64,000 bases of DNA from Pseudomonas sp. SJZ079 (GTDB lineage: Bacteria > Pseudomonadota > Gammaproteobacteria > Pseudomonadales > Pseudomonadaceae), in assembly GCF_007993865.1 (NCBI RefSeq), contig NZ_VIUH01000019.1, forward strand, positions 1 through 64,000, read 5' to 3'. The position numbers and the translations under genes were made by a program. Positions 51,037 through 59,407 of this stretch are shown here, in pieces; the first letter of the stretch is position 1; the number at the start of each line of letters is the position of its first letter. A model generated the notes under the pieces. The model was not told where the DNA came from. It searched no databases and saw only the letters and a program-made list of their open reading frames with translations.

Positions 51037-51318
51037 CTATTGCCAGTCGAGGGTCAGCGCTTCCTGCCAGGCGAAGCGCTCGAAGTGGTTGGCGACCACC
51101 TGCTTGAGTTTATCCAGGTCGTCCTGCTTGGCACTCTCCACGCTTAGGCGCAGGCCTGTCGGTTCCGCGTGCAGGAGCGACAGGCCGAAGGCGAATTCGA
51201 TACGGCCCTGCTGCTCGTCGAAGGCAACGGGAATCTTGTGGGCGAAGTGTTTGCACAGACGGCCGATATAGCGCGCGGGTGTTGCCGTGGGCACAAAGGC
51301 ATTGGCGGTCAGGGGCAT
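51037..51318 (-). CDS. DUF2218 protein
   Basis: The 93-residue small protein matches DUF2218: ARYIGRLCKHFAHKIPVAFDEQQGRIEFAFG and AKQDDLDKLKQVVANHFERFAWQEALTLDW. Function is unknown. The family often accompanies siderophore or NAD(P)H-dependent reductase genes, and an NAD(P)-binding reductase follows at 51414. It is monocistronic or weakly coupled. Confidence 0.82.
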   Translation of the reverse strand: MPLTANAFVPTATPARYIGRLCKHFAHKIPVAFDEQQGRIEFAFGLSLLHAEPTGLRLSVESAKQDDLDKLKQVVANHFERFAWQEALTLDWQ

Positions 51319-51413
51319 GTCGTCTCCATTGCTTGGAAATTGCGGGGAAGTGGTCGTGCTTCAGGCGCGTTGCGGGAGAGTCGGTGGCCGCACCTGCGCA
51401 GGTGTGCGCCGCT

Positions 51414-52055
51414 TCAGTACGCGACGGTAAAGCGCTGGCGGATATGCTGCGGATTTTCCAATTCATCGATGATCGCCACGGCCAGGTCGGTCACGGCGAT
51501 TCCTGCGGGCGCTGCACCGGACATCAGCAGTTGATCGCTACCGAGGCGGAACTGGCCGGTGCGCTCGCCTGGATGGAGATGCGCCGGCGGCGAGATGAAA
51601 CTCCAGTCCAGCGCCGTTTCGCTCTGGATCAGTTGCAGTGCCTGACGTGCGCCTTCTGCACCTTCTTTGTAGGCGGCGGGGAAGTCTGCGGTGTCGAGCA
51701 GTTGCAAGCCCGGCGCGACGTATAGGCTGCCGGCACCACCGACCACCAGCAGGCGTTGGACTGCGGCCTGTTTGACCGCCGCGTAAATGGCCTGGGTGCC
51801 CTGGACAAAGCGCTGACGAATATCGGCTGTGCCCCAGCCCGGGTTGAAGGCATGAATGACCGCGTCGTGGTCAGTCAGTTGGCCACTGAGCGCCTCGGCA
51901 TCGTAGGCGTCTGCGGCCACAGCGGTCAGCGCGGCGTGTGGCGGCAGTTTCTGCGGATTGCGGACGATAGCGGTGACCTGATGGCCACGGTTCAAGGCTT
52001 CTTGCAGGACGGCGCTGCCGACGAAGCCGCTGGCGCCTATCAGGGCAATTTTCAT
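51414..52055 (-). CDS. NAD(P)-binding reductase (YwnB/NmrA-like)
   Basis: The 213-residue Rossmann-fold protein has the cofactor-binding MKIALIGASGFVGSAVLQEALNRGH, then VVGGAGSLYVAPG and ALDWSFISPPAHLHPGERTG, typical of atypical short-chain dehydrogenases. It is divergent from the LysR gene at 52157, which probably regulates it. The physiological substrate cannot be told from the sequence. Confidence 0.88.
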   Translation of the reverse strand: MKIALIGASGFVGSAVLQEALNRGHQVTAIVRNPQKLPPHAALTAVAADAYDAEALSGQLTDHDAVIHAFNPGWGTADIRQRFVQGTQAIYAAVKQAAVQRLLVVGGAGSLYVAPGLQLLDTADFPAAYKEGAEGARQALQLIQSETALDWSFISPPAHLHPGERTGQFRLGSDQLLMSGAAPAGIAVTDLAVAIIDELENPQHIRQRFTVAY

Positions 52056-52156
52056 GGGTGTCTCCAGGTGAGCGATTGGTGGGACACATAATCGCAGCTG
52101 GATAAATGGCGGAAAAATAGGCTAAAAAGGCTTTCACTATTAAGTAGGGCTTACTA

Positions 52157-53047
52157 ATGGAGCAGCTCAAGCGCATGGCGATCTTCGCCACCGTGGTCGA
52201 TCGCGGCTCCATGGTCGCGGCTGCCGAGGTGCTTGGCATGACGCCGTCGGCGGTCAGTCAGCAGATCCGCAAATTGGAAGACAGCACCCAGGTCAGCCTG
52301 CTGCATCGCACCACGCGCAAACTGACCCTGACCGAGGCCGGGGCTGTCTTCTACCAAAGCTGCGCCCAGGTGCTGGCATTGGCTGAGCAGGCCGAGCAAC
52401 GCCTGGCCGAACTGCGCGACGCGCTGGTGGGCGAGTTACGCATCGCCGCGCCCGTTGGGTTTTCCGGGCGCCCGATCTGTGCGGCTCTGGCGCCGCTGCT
52501 GCAGGCGCACAGGGGGCTGAGTCTGCAGCTGTTCTTCCAGGACGAGCAGATCGACTTGATCGAACAGCGCATCGATCTGGCGATCCGCGTTGGCAAGCTC
52601 GAGGACTCCAGCCTGGTGGCGCGGCATATCGGCGAGACGCGCATGCTGGTGTGCGCTGCGCCCAGTTACCTGGTGCAGCGCCGGCCCATCAGCCATCCGC
52701 AGGACTTGATCGGCCTGGACTGGCTGACGATGAACGGCGAGTTGCCGCACAAGTTACTGACCCTGCATGGACCGGGTGGCGACGTGCAGCGCCTGCGCAT
52801 CGAGAGTCGGGTGGGGTGCAACAACATCGTGGCCTTGCGCAACTTCACCCTGGGCGGCATGGGCGTCTCCCTGCAACCCGCGCATGAGGTGCGCGAAGAA
52901 CTGGCCACGGGCGATCTGCGCGAGCTGCTCTGCGACTGGCAGTTGCCGGCATTCGGCATCTATATCGTGACCCCGCGACGTGACGCCCAGCCGGCCAAGG
53001 TGCGCTATGCCATCGAGGCACTACGGCAACATTTGTCCATGCGATAA
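52157..53047 (+). CDS. LysR-family transcriptional regulator
   Basis: The 296-residue regulator has an N-terminal winged helix (AIFATVVDRGSMVAAAEVLGMTPSAVSQQIRKLEDSTQVSLLHRTTRKLTLTEAG) and a PBP2-type effector domain (GELRIAAPVGFSGRPI, RIDLAIRVGKLEDSSLVARHI), of the CrgA/AaeR-like subgroup. It is divergent from a Rossmann-fold reductase gene across a 101-bp gap, which likely contains the shared LysR binding site. Confidence 0.9.
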   Translation: MEQLKRMAIFATVVDRGSMVAAAEVLGMTPSAVSQQIRKLEDSTQVSLLHRTTRKLTLTEAGAVFYQSCAQVLALAEQAEQRLAELRDALVGELRIAAPVGFSGRPICAALAPLLQAHRGLSLQLFFQDEQIDLIEQRIDLAIRVGKLEDSSLVARHIGETRMLVCAAPSYLVQRRPISHPQDLIGLDWLTMNGELPHKLLTLHGPGGDVQRLRIESRVGCNNIVALRNFTLGGMGVSLQPAHEVREELATGDLRELLCDWQLPAFGIYIVTPRRDAQPAKVRYAIEALRQHLSMR

Positions 53048-53155
53048 CGACACTAAAGGCTGCAATGGTCGGTATAGGCTGGGCGCTGCCGGAGGATTGC
53101 CGTATAACGGGCTGCTTACGCGCAATAGGCAACACAGGACCCCTAGTTAAAGCTG

Positions 53156-54043
53156 ATGAAGACGCCAAAACGCATTGAACCCCTGGTCGAGGCTGGTCTG
53201 GTCGACGAGGTGATACGCCCGCTGATGAGTGGTAAGGAAGCCGAGGTATTCGTAGTGCGCTGCGGTAATGAGCTGCGCTGCGCCAAGGTTTACAAGGAAG
53301 CCAACAAGCGTAGCTTTCGCCAGGCCGCGGTCTACCAGGAAGGCCGCAAGGTCCGTAACAGCCGTGACGCACGGGCCATGACCAAGGGCACCAAGTACGG
53401 GCGCAAGGGCCAGGAAGACTCCTGGCAGAACGCCGAAGTGGCGGCCCTGTTCCATCTGGCCGGTGCCGGCGTGCGGGTGCCCAAGCCCTACGACTTTCTC
53501 GAAGGCGTGTTGCTGATGGAGTTGGTCACCGACGAGGAGGGCGATGCGGCACCGCGCCTGAATGATGTCGATCTGCACCCGGAGGATGCCCGCGAGTTCC
53601 ACGCCTTCATGATCGAGGAAGTGGTGAAGATGCTCTGCGCCGGTCTGGTGCATGGTGACTTGTCCGAGTTCAACGTGTTGCTCGGCCCCGAGGGCCCGGT
53701 GATCATCGACCTGCCGCAGGCGGTGGATGCGGCCGGTAACAACCATGCGTTCAAGATGCTCGAACGCGACGTCGGCAATATGTCCGCCTACTTCGGCCAG
53801 TTCGCCCCGGAGCTGAAATACAGCAAGTACGCCAAGGAAATGTGGGCGCTGTATGAGGAAGGCAAACTGACCCCGGCGAGCAAGTTGACCGGTGAATTCG
53901 CCGATCCGGAAGAAGACGCGGATGTCGATGCGGTGCTCAATGAAATCAAGGCCGCGCTGGCCGATGAGGCGCGCCGTCAGGCCTTGTTGAATGCCGAGGA
54001 CGCGCCCAAGGGCGAAGAGCCGCCACCGCCCTGGATGCAATAA
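53156..54043 (+). CDS. RIO1-family serine protein kinase
   Basis: The 295-residue atypical kinase has the ATP-binding GKEAEVFVVRCGNELRCAKVYK (catalytic lysine near residue 45), the active-site VHGDLSEFNVLL with the catalytic aspartate, and the metal-binding VIIDLPQAVD. Bacterial RIO1 proteins are common in pseudomonads, where their targets are poorly known; roles in translation or stress are proposed. The C-terminus is acidic and low-complexity (EDAPKGEEPPPPW). Monocistronic. Confidence 0.88.
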   Translation: MKTPKRIEPLVEAGLVDEVIRPLMSGKEAEVFVVRCGNELRCAKVYKEANKRSFRQAAVYQEGRKVRNSRDARAMTKGTKYGRKGQEDSWQNAEVAALFHLAGAGVRVPKPYDFLEGVLLMELVTDEEGDAAPRLNDVDLHPEDAREFHAFMIEEVVKMLCAGLVHGDLSEFNVLLGPEGPVIIDLPQAVDAAGNNHAFKMLERDVGNMSAYFGQFAPELKYSKYAKEMWALYEEGKLTPASKLTGEFADPEEDADVDAVLNEIKAALADEARRQALLNAEDAPKGEEPPPPWMQ

Positions 54044-54345
54044 CCAGCAGCAACCCACTAGCCACATAGGTCACTAGGGTGGACGCCGATCCACCCTGGT
54101 GTGCTGTCTCTAGTTAAAGATTCTTCGTGAACGGGCCAGTTGCCAGGTAAGCGCAGCCGTCTCGTAGGCTGGCTTAGCGGCGCATGCCGTTGAGGCGCAG
54201 GCGACACAGGTTGCCGAGCGCCGCGTAACCCAGCACAGCGTCAGCAATGCGGGGTTACGTCGCGCCACACCCAGCTGCTTGCGCGGGCCACCGCGCAGGC
54301 GTCTCACCCAGCGACGACTCCGATGGATATTGCTGCTGCGTCAGC
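54044..54345. other. Intergenic region with hairpin and dispersed repeat
   Basis: No gene is seen. At 54072-54101 a 12-bp stem (CACTAGGGTGGA / TCCACCCTGGTG) may end the kinase transcript. Around 54160-54290 the sequence GTAGGCTGG ... GCGTAACCCAGC ... GGGGTTACG resembles the dispersed stem-loop at 35027-35058. Confidence 0.5.
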
Positions 54346-55221
54346 CTACAACCGTGCGGTCTGGAAGGTGTCGCAGCGGCTCACGTCACCCTGTTCGAAG
54401 CCCGCCTTGAACCAGCGCACGCGCTGCGCCGAGGTGCCGTGGGTGAAGGAATCCGGCACCACCTGGCCGCGAGCCTGTTGCTGCAGGCGGTCATCGCCGA
54501 TGGCATTGGCGGCATGCAAGGCTTCCTCCAGGTCGCCGCTCTCCAGCCAGTCGAGGCGGCGCTGGGCGTGATGCGCCCAGACCCCGGCCAGGCAGTCGGC
54601 CTGTAACTCCTGGCGCACCAGCAAGCCGTTATCGCCTTCCAGCCGTTCGCCACGTTGCCGCGCGCCATTGACCTTGGCCGAGACGCCGAGCAGGGTCTGC
54701 ACATGGTGGCCGACTTCGTGGGCTATCACGTAAGCCTGGGCAAAATCGCCAGCCGCGGCGAAGCGCTGCTCCAGCTCGCGGAAGAACGCCAGGTCGAGGT
54801 AGACCCGCTGATCGCCAGGACAGTAGAAGGGGCCGACGGCCGAGTCGGCGAAACCGCAGGCGGAATCGACCCCGCCGCGAAACAGCACCAGGGTCGGGTC
54901 GCGGTACTGGCGGTTGGCGCTCTGGAAAATCGCGCGCCAGGTGTCTTCGGTGTCGCCAAGGATGGCGCGGACGAACTCCGACTGCTCATCATTGGTCGCC
55001 GGTGCTCTGTTCTGCCGCTGGCCGAGCGAGCTGCTCTGGGTCGCCTGGCCGGCCAGTTGGCCGAGGATCTGCAGCGGGTCCTGTCCCATCAGCAGGCCGA
55101 TCACCACCACCGCGGCGATACCGCCGAGACTCAAGCCCCTGCCGCCAGCGAAACGTCGGCCGCCACTACGGCCGCGCGCATCCACTACGTTGTCACTGCG
55201 TCGTGCCCGTTTCCAGCGCAT
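54346..55221 (-). CDS. ypfJ: YpfJ-family neutral zinc metallopeptidase
   Basis: The 291-residue protein has an N-terminal membrane anchor (about residues 30-48) and the zinc peptidase motif HEVGHHVQTLLG, with a distal metal ligand in ELQADCLAGVW. The final residues TFKAGFEQGDVS-like (WFKAGFEQGDVSRCDTF) are a family signature. It is likely periplasm-facing. The substrate is unknown. The start MRWKRARRSDNVVD matches relatives. Confidence 0.88.
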   Translation of the reverse strand: MRWKRARRSDNVVDARGRSGGRRFAGGRGLSLGGIAAVVVIGLLMGQDPLQILGQLAGQATQSSSLGQRQNRAPATNDEQSEFVRAILGDTEDTWRAIFQSANRQYRDPTLVLFRGGVDSACGFADSAVGPFYCPGDQRVYLDLAFFRELEQRFAAAGDFAQAYVIAHEVGHHVQTLLGVSAKVNGARQRGERLEGDNGLLVRQELQADCLAGVWAHHAQRRLDWLESGDLEEALHAANAIGDDRLQQQARGQVVPDSFTHGTSAQRVRWFKAGFEQGDVSRCDTFQTARL

Positions 55222-55290
55222 GGTTCGATTCCCTTGTGCATGGCAGGTGTTGAGTGTCGTCCTGCTGCGTGGCCGACGCCAGTCCGGCGG

Positions 55291-56163
55291 TCAGCCCAGT
55301 TCGCTGGCGTCGACCAGCAGTTCGGCGCGAGCCAGCAGTTGCACGCTGCCGCCAACGCTGACATGGCCATCGGCGGCCACACAGACATCCAGGCGGCTGG
55401 GGCGGCCAAGGAAGCGTCCCTGGTTGAGGCTGAAGCGTTCGTCATGCCGCTGCAGGCCGTACTTCACCAGAAAGGCGGCCACCGGGCCGGCGGCGCTGCC
55501 GGTGGCGATATCCTCGATCAGCCCTAGCGGGTCCCAGGTGCGTCCTTCGCGGGCATCCACGTCCAGCAGATAGACGAAGTCGGCCCCCAGGGCGGCCAGT
55601 TCGGCAGCGAAGGCGCGGCACTGTTTGGCGCGCGCCAGGCCCGGCGCGGTGACCGGCAAGAGCAGATAAGGCAGGCCGTTGCTGACCACCGTGGCGGGGT
55701 AGCGGCTGTCCAGTTCGGTGACGCTTAAGCCAAAGGCTTCGGCGAAGCGCAAGGCCTGCTCGTGGGCGAGTAGGGCGCCGAACTCCGAGCGCCCTTGGGC
55801 CATCTCCGCGTAAAAGCCCAGGTCTTGCCGGCGGGTGCGCAGGGTCACGCTTTTCGCCAGCAGCTGCAGGCTCCACTCGGCGCTGGCGCCAGGGCAGTGC
55901 AAATGGTGCAGCAGGGCCGCGGTGCCAATGATCGGGTGACCGGCGAAGGGCAGCTCTTCTTCCATGGTGAATATCCGCGCCTGGTATGCATCGGCGCTGG
56001 CACCGGGCAGTAGGAACACCGATTCGAACTGGCGCAGCTCCTGAGTCAGCGCCTGCATGGTGGCAGGCGACAGCTGGCGGGCGTCGGGGAATATCGCCAC
56101 ACCGTTACCGGCCAGCGGACGCTCGGCGAATACATCGAGTTGCCAATAAACCAAGGGGGACAT
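55291..56163 (-). CDS. PhzF-family isomerase/epimerase-like protein
   Basis: The 290-residue protein is of the PhzF/diaminopimelate-epimerase fold: QLDVFAERPLAGNGVAIFPDA, FTMEEELPFAGHPIIGTA and DIATGSAAGPVAAFLVKYG are family hallmarks; a glutamate in the first repeat (FESVFLL) takes the catalytic position. The substrate is unknown, and the family covers many isomerases. The ATG at 56163 is used. It is 14 bp downstream of the DUF411 gene in the same unit. Confidence 0.88.
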   Translation of the reverse strand: MSPLVYWQLDVFAERPLAGNGVAIFPDARQLSPATMQALTQELRQFESVFLLPGASADAYQARIFTMEEELPFAGHPIIGTAALLHHLHCPGASAEWSLQLLAKSVTLRTRRQDLGFYAEMAQGRSEFGALLAHEQALRFAEAFGLSVTELDSRYPATVVSNGLPYLLLPVTAPGLARAKQCRAFAAELAALGADFVYLLDVDAREGRTWDPLGLIEDIATGSAAGPVAAFLVKYGLQRHDERFSLNQGRFLGRPSRLDVCVAADGHVSVGGSVQLLARAELLVDASELG

Positions 56164-56177
56164 AGCGACTCCGTGGG

Positions 56178-56612
56178 TCAGTTGCCGGGGTACTCGCTCA
56201 GCACCCGCTCGTCGCCATTCGGGCCGAGGCCGATGACCTGGTAGGCATCGCGAATGTCGCCGCGCTCCATGCCGGGCGAGCCGGTCGGCATGCCCGGCAC
56301 AGCGGCGCCGAGCAGGTCCGGTTGCTGGCGCAGCTTGAGGATGTCGGCAGCTGGTACGTGGCCCTCGACGAAGCGGCCGTCGATCACCCCGGTATGACAG
56401 GAGGCCAAACGGGGCGGCACGCCGAGGCGCTGCTTGAGCGCCGGCATATCGGCCTCGAGGTGGTCGTTGACGCTGAAGCCGTTGTCTTGCAAGTGGCCGA
56501 TCCAGGCCTTGCAGCAGCCGCAGTTGGGGTCGCGATAGACGTCGATGGTCAGTGGTTCGGCGGCGTGAACGAGGCCGGCGAAGAGTCCGCCGAGCAGGAG
56601 AAACAGGCGCAT
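56178..56612 (-). CDS. DUF411 (metal-binding, CopG-like) periplasmic protein
   Basis: The 144-residue exported protein has a signal peptide ending at HAA (residue 17) and a thioredoxin-like metal-binding domain: TIDVYRDPNCGCCKAWIGHL with the CGCC motif, then RLASCHTGVIDGRFVEGHVPAADI. DUF411 proteins are linked to copper or other metal handling. It is the first gene of a two-gene unit with PhzF. Confidence 0.87.
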   Translation of the reverse strand: MRLFLLLGGLFAGLVHAAEPLTIDVYRDPNCGCCKAWIGHLQDNGFSVNDHLEADMPALKQRLGVPPRLASCHTGVIDGRFVEGHVPAADILKLRQQPDLLGAAVPGMPTGSPGMERGDIRDAYQVIGLGPNGDERVLSEYPGN

Positions 56613-56744
56613 GCAGAGATTCTCTAATGGGGGGTTGCCGCGAGCATAGCGTCGCTGCACAGCCAATCCAAATCATCGAGTGTTTCCGGATACACGAGCG
56701 GCGGCCTATGCTGGCCTGATCGCACTACGGGAAGGAAGCTGTCG

Positions 56745-57146
56745 ATGCTGCGTGCACGCGTCATTCTGGTCATCCAACTGCTGGCCCTGGCTGGCCTGGG
56801 TCTGGTCTATTTCATTCGTCCGCACGAGATGAGCAACCTTAGCGGCATGCTGCTGATGGCGCCGGCTGCGGCGACCGATGTGCGCGCCTATTACGGGGGG
56901 CTGCAGCTGGGCTTGGCGGCCTTCCTGGGCTTGGCGCTGATTCGTCTCGACCTGATCCACGCGGCGCTGACCCTGCTGGTGCTGCTCTACAGCGCCATGG
57001 CGTTGGCGCGGATCGGCGGCCTGTGGCTGGACGGCGGCGCCCAGCAGACCTTCAACCTGGTGGCGCTGTTGCTCGAAGTGGTCTCCGCCGGGCTGGCCTT
57101 CTGGGCGTTGCGCGGCTTGTCCAGGCCATCGCCGGAAGACGAGTGA
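56745..57146 (+). CDS. DUF4345 membrane protein
   Basis: The 133-residue protein has four hydrophobic helices, matching DUF4345: VYFIRPHEMSNL-like start, ATDVRAYYGGLQLGLAAFL, and FNLVALLLEVVSAGLAFWALR. Function is unknown. The Shine-Dalgarno GGAAG precedes the ATG at 56745. It is monocistronic and divergent from the DUF411 unit. Confidence 0.8.
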   Translation: MLRARVILVIQLLALAGLGLVYFIRPHEMSNLSGMLLMAPAAATDVRAYYGGLQLGLAAFLGLALIRLDLIHAALTLLVLLYSAMALARIGGLWLDGGAQQTFNLVALLLEVVSAGLAFWALRGLSRPSPEDE

Positions 57147-57361
57147 TACGCCCGGAGCGATGCGGCTTTACCTGAGAAACCTGTCGCTTTCCCTAGCAGG
57201 CATATCGAGCACGACCTGTGGCTGCCCCGCCCATAAGCGGGGGCGGGTGGCTGGACGTGCTGGCGTATTGGCTGTAAATCTAGCGAGGGCCTAGTTCGAG
57301 CCTGGCTTGGCCATCCGCTTATTGGCTAACCGTTCCCTCCTTCCCAGCAAACGACAACGCC

Positions 57362-58267
57362 ATGAACCAACTGCACACCATCGACCTGAAGCTGCTGCGG
57401 GTGTTCGAAACCATCGTCAAGCACGGCGGTTTCGCCGCGGCCCAGGCGGTGCTGAATATCGGCCAGTCAACCATCAGCGAGTACGTCAGCCAACTGGAAG
57501 GGCGCCTCGGTGTGCGCCTGTGCGAGCGCGGGCGTGGCGGCTTTCGCCTGACCGAGCAGGGCGAGGCGCTGTACCTGTCGTCCAAGCGTTTGCTGGTGGC
57601 GCTGGATGATTTTCGCTCGGACGCCGAGTTGATCCGCCGTACGCTCGGCGGCTGGCTGAATCTGGGGCTGATCGACAACACCATCAGCGATACCCGCTCG
57701 CCGGTGGCCGGGGCGATTCGGCGCTTCTCCGACCGCTGCCAGGACGTCTACCTGAACGTGCAGATCGGCACCCCAGCCGAGCTGGAGAAGGCGGTGCTGG
57801 AGGGCACCCTGCACCTGGCCGTGGGCCACTTCCATGCCCATGTGCCGGGCCTGCTGTACCGACCGCTGTATGCCGAGGCGCAGGGCCTGTATGGCAGTGC
57901 CCAGGCCGCCGGTCAGTACCCCTCGCTCGAGGCGTTGCGCGCGGCGCTGCCGAGCCTGAAGGTGGTGGCGCGCTCCTACATGCGCCGTGGCGACCTGGAA
58001 GCCCTGGGGGTCACCGAGGCGGCGGCCCTGGTGGCCAACGTCGAGGCCCAGGCGCTGCTGATCCTCAGTGGCAACTACCTGGGTTTTCTGCCGACCCACT
58101 ATGCCCAGCGCTGGGTCGAGTCGGGGGCACTGCAGCGCCTGTTTCCCGAACAGATCGCCGTCGACACGACTTTCGAGATCGTCATGCGCCGGGGCCAGGA
58201 TCATAGCCTGCTGGTGGAGACCATCCTCGACGACCTGCAGATCGAGCTGGCGGCGCTGGCCGGCTGA
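57362..58267 (+). CDS. LysR-family transcriptional regulator of the second catabolic cluster
   Basis: The 301-residue regulator has an N-terminal winged helix (IDLKLLRVFETIVKHGGFAAAQAVLNIGQSTISEYVSQLEGRLGVRLCERGRGGFRLTEQG) and a PBP2-like effector domain. It precedes the ureohydrolase operon in the same direction by 151 bp and is the natural candidate to control it. A 20-bp palindrome at 58301 may be its binding site. Confidence 0.9.
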   Translation: MNQLHTIDLKLLRVFETIVKHGGFAAAQAVLNIGQSTISEYVSQLEGRLGVRLCERGRGGFRLTEQGEALYLSSKRLLVALDDFRSDAELIRRTLGGWLNLGLIDNTISDTRSPVAGAIRRFSDRCQDVYLNVQIGTPAELEKAVLEGTLHLAVGHFHAHVPGLLYRPLYAEAQGLYGSAQAAGQYPSLEALRAALPSLKVVARSYMRRGDLEALGVTEAAALVANVEAQALLILSGNYLGFLPTHYAQRWVESGALQRLFPEQIAVDTTFEIVMRRGQDHSLLVETILDDLQIELAALAG

Positions 58268-58300
58268 CCCGCGCGTGGCACCGCTCGGTGGTGCGCGGAT

Positions 58301-58320
58301 AGATCGGTAATTCCCGATCT
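58301..58320. promoter_or_regulatory. Palindrome upstream of the ureohydrolase operon
   Basis: AGATCGG and CCGATCT with a 6-nt spacer form a symmetric site about 100 bp before the ureohydrolase start. It fits the dyad layout of LysR-type boxes. There is no T-tract, so it is unlikely to be a terminator for the LysR gene. Confidence 0.45.
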
Positions 58321-58418
58321 GAACATCCGATACCCAATATTGCTTGGTTTTTCCGCGGCTCTTAACAATGGGACGTCGTCGATTATTGCTTCGATGAAGC
58401 CGATTCCAGGAGATAACC

Positions 58419-59405
58419 GTGAGCAAAAACAATTACGAATCCGGTCGCCTGAACCTGCCGTTCGTGGGTCACTGCACCTTCGCCAAATCCCCGGTGTGCA
58501 CCGACTGGGATACGCTGGATGCCGACGTGGCGATCCTCGGCGCGCCCAACGACATGGGCACCCAGTGGCGCTCCGGCGCCCGCTTCGGGCCGCGCGGTAT
58601 TCGCGAGGCCTCCACCCTGTTTTCCTTCGGCCACGCCGGCGCCTACGACCACGAAGACGACGTGATGTACCTGACCGCCGAGGACGTGCGACTGGTCGAC
58701 GTCGGCGACGCCGACATCGTGCATACCGATATGGCCACGAGCAACGCCAACACCGAGTACGCCGTGCGCAAGATCCTCGAGGCCGGCGCCATGCCGGTGG
58801 TGCTGGGCGGTGACCATTCGGTGCATGCGCCGGTGATCAAGGCCTTCGAAGGGCGCGGGCCGATCCATATCATCCATGTCGATGCACACCTGGATTTCGT
58901 CGACGAGCGCCATGGCGTGCGCTATGGCCATGGCAGCCCACTGCGCCGCGCCTCGGAGATGAACCACATCGTCGGCATGACCCAGATGGGCATCCGCAAC
59001 GTGTCCTCCTCCAACCGCGACGACTACGACGCGGCGCGCAGTGCCGGCTCGCACATCCTGTCGGTCCGCGACGTGCGTCGCCTCGGCGCCCAGGGCGTGC
59101 TGGAGCTGATTCCCAGCGGCGTGCCCTACTACATCACCATCGACATCGACGGCTTCGACCCGTCCATCGCGCCGGGCACCGGCACCCCGAGTCACGGCGG
59201 CTTCCTCTACTACGAAGTACTGGAAATCATCCAGGCACTGGCCAAGCGCAGCCAGGGCAATATCGTCGGCATGGACCTGGTCGAAGTGGCGCCAGTGTAT
59301 GACCCCACCGGAATGACCTCGATCCTCGCCGCGCAACTGCTGCTCAACAGCATCGGCTTCATCTTTCACGAGCGCGCCCAGGCCCGCGCCACTCAGGAGG
59401 CATGA
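58419..59405 (+). CDS. Agmatinase-family ureohydrolase
   Basis: The 328-residue manganese-dependent ureohydrolase has the metal-binding GGDHS, DAHLD and DIDGFDPSIAPGTGTP motifs and the N-terminal GAPNDMGTQWRSGARFGPRGIR. It should release urea from a guanidino compound. The family includes agmatinase, guanidinobutyrase and guanidinopropionase, which cannot be separated by eye. GTG start after CCAGGAGA. Its stop overlaps the start region of the aldehyde dehydrogenase, showing an operon with transport and oxidation genes. Confidence 0.88.
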   Translation: MSKNNYESGRLNLPFVGHCTFAKSPVCTDWDTLDADVAILGAPNDMGTQWRSGARFGPRGIREASTLFSFGHAGAYDHEDDVMYLTAEDVRLVDVGDADIVHTDMATSNANTEYAVRKILEAGAMPVVLGGDHSVHAPVIKAFEGRGPIHIIHVDAHLDFVDERHGVRYGHGSPLRRASEMNHIVGMTQMGIRNVSSSNRDDYDAARSAGSHILSVRDVRRLGAQGVLELIPSGVPYYITIDIDGFDPSIAPGTGTPSHGGFLYYEVLEIIQALAKRSQGNIVGMDLVEVAPVYDPTGMTSILAAQLLLNSIGFIFHERAQARATQEA

Positions 59406-59407
59406 CC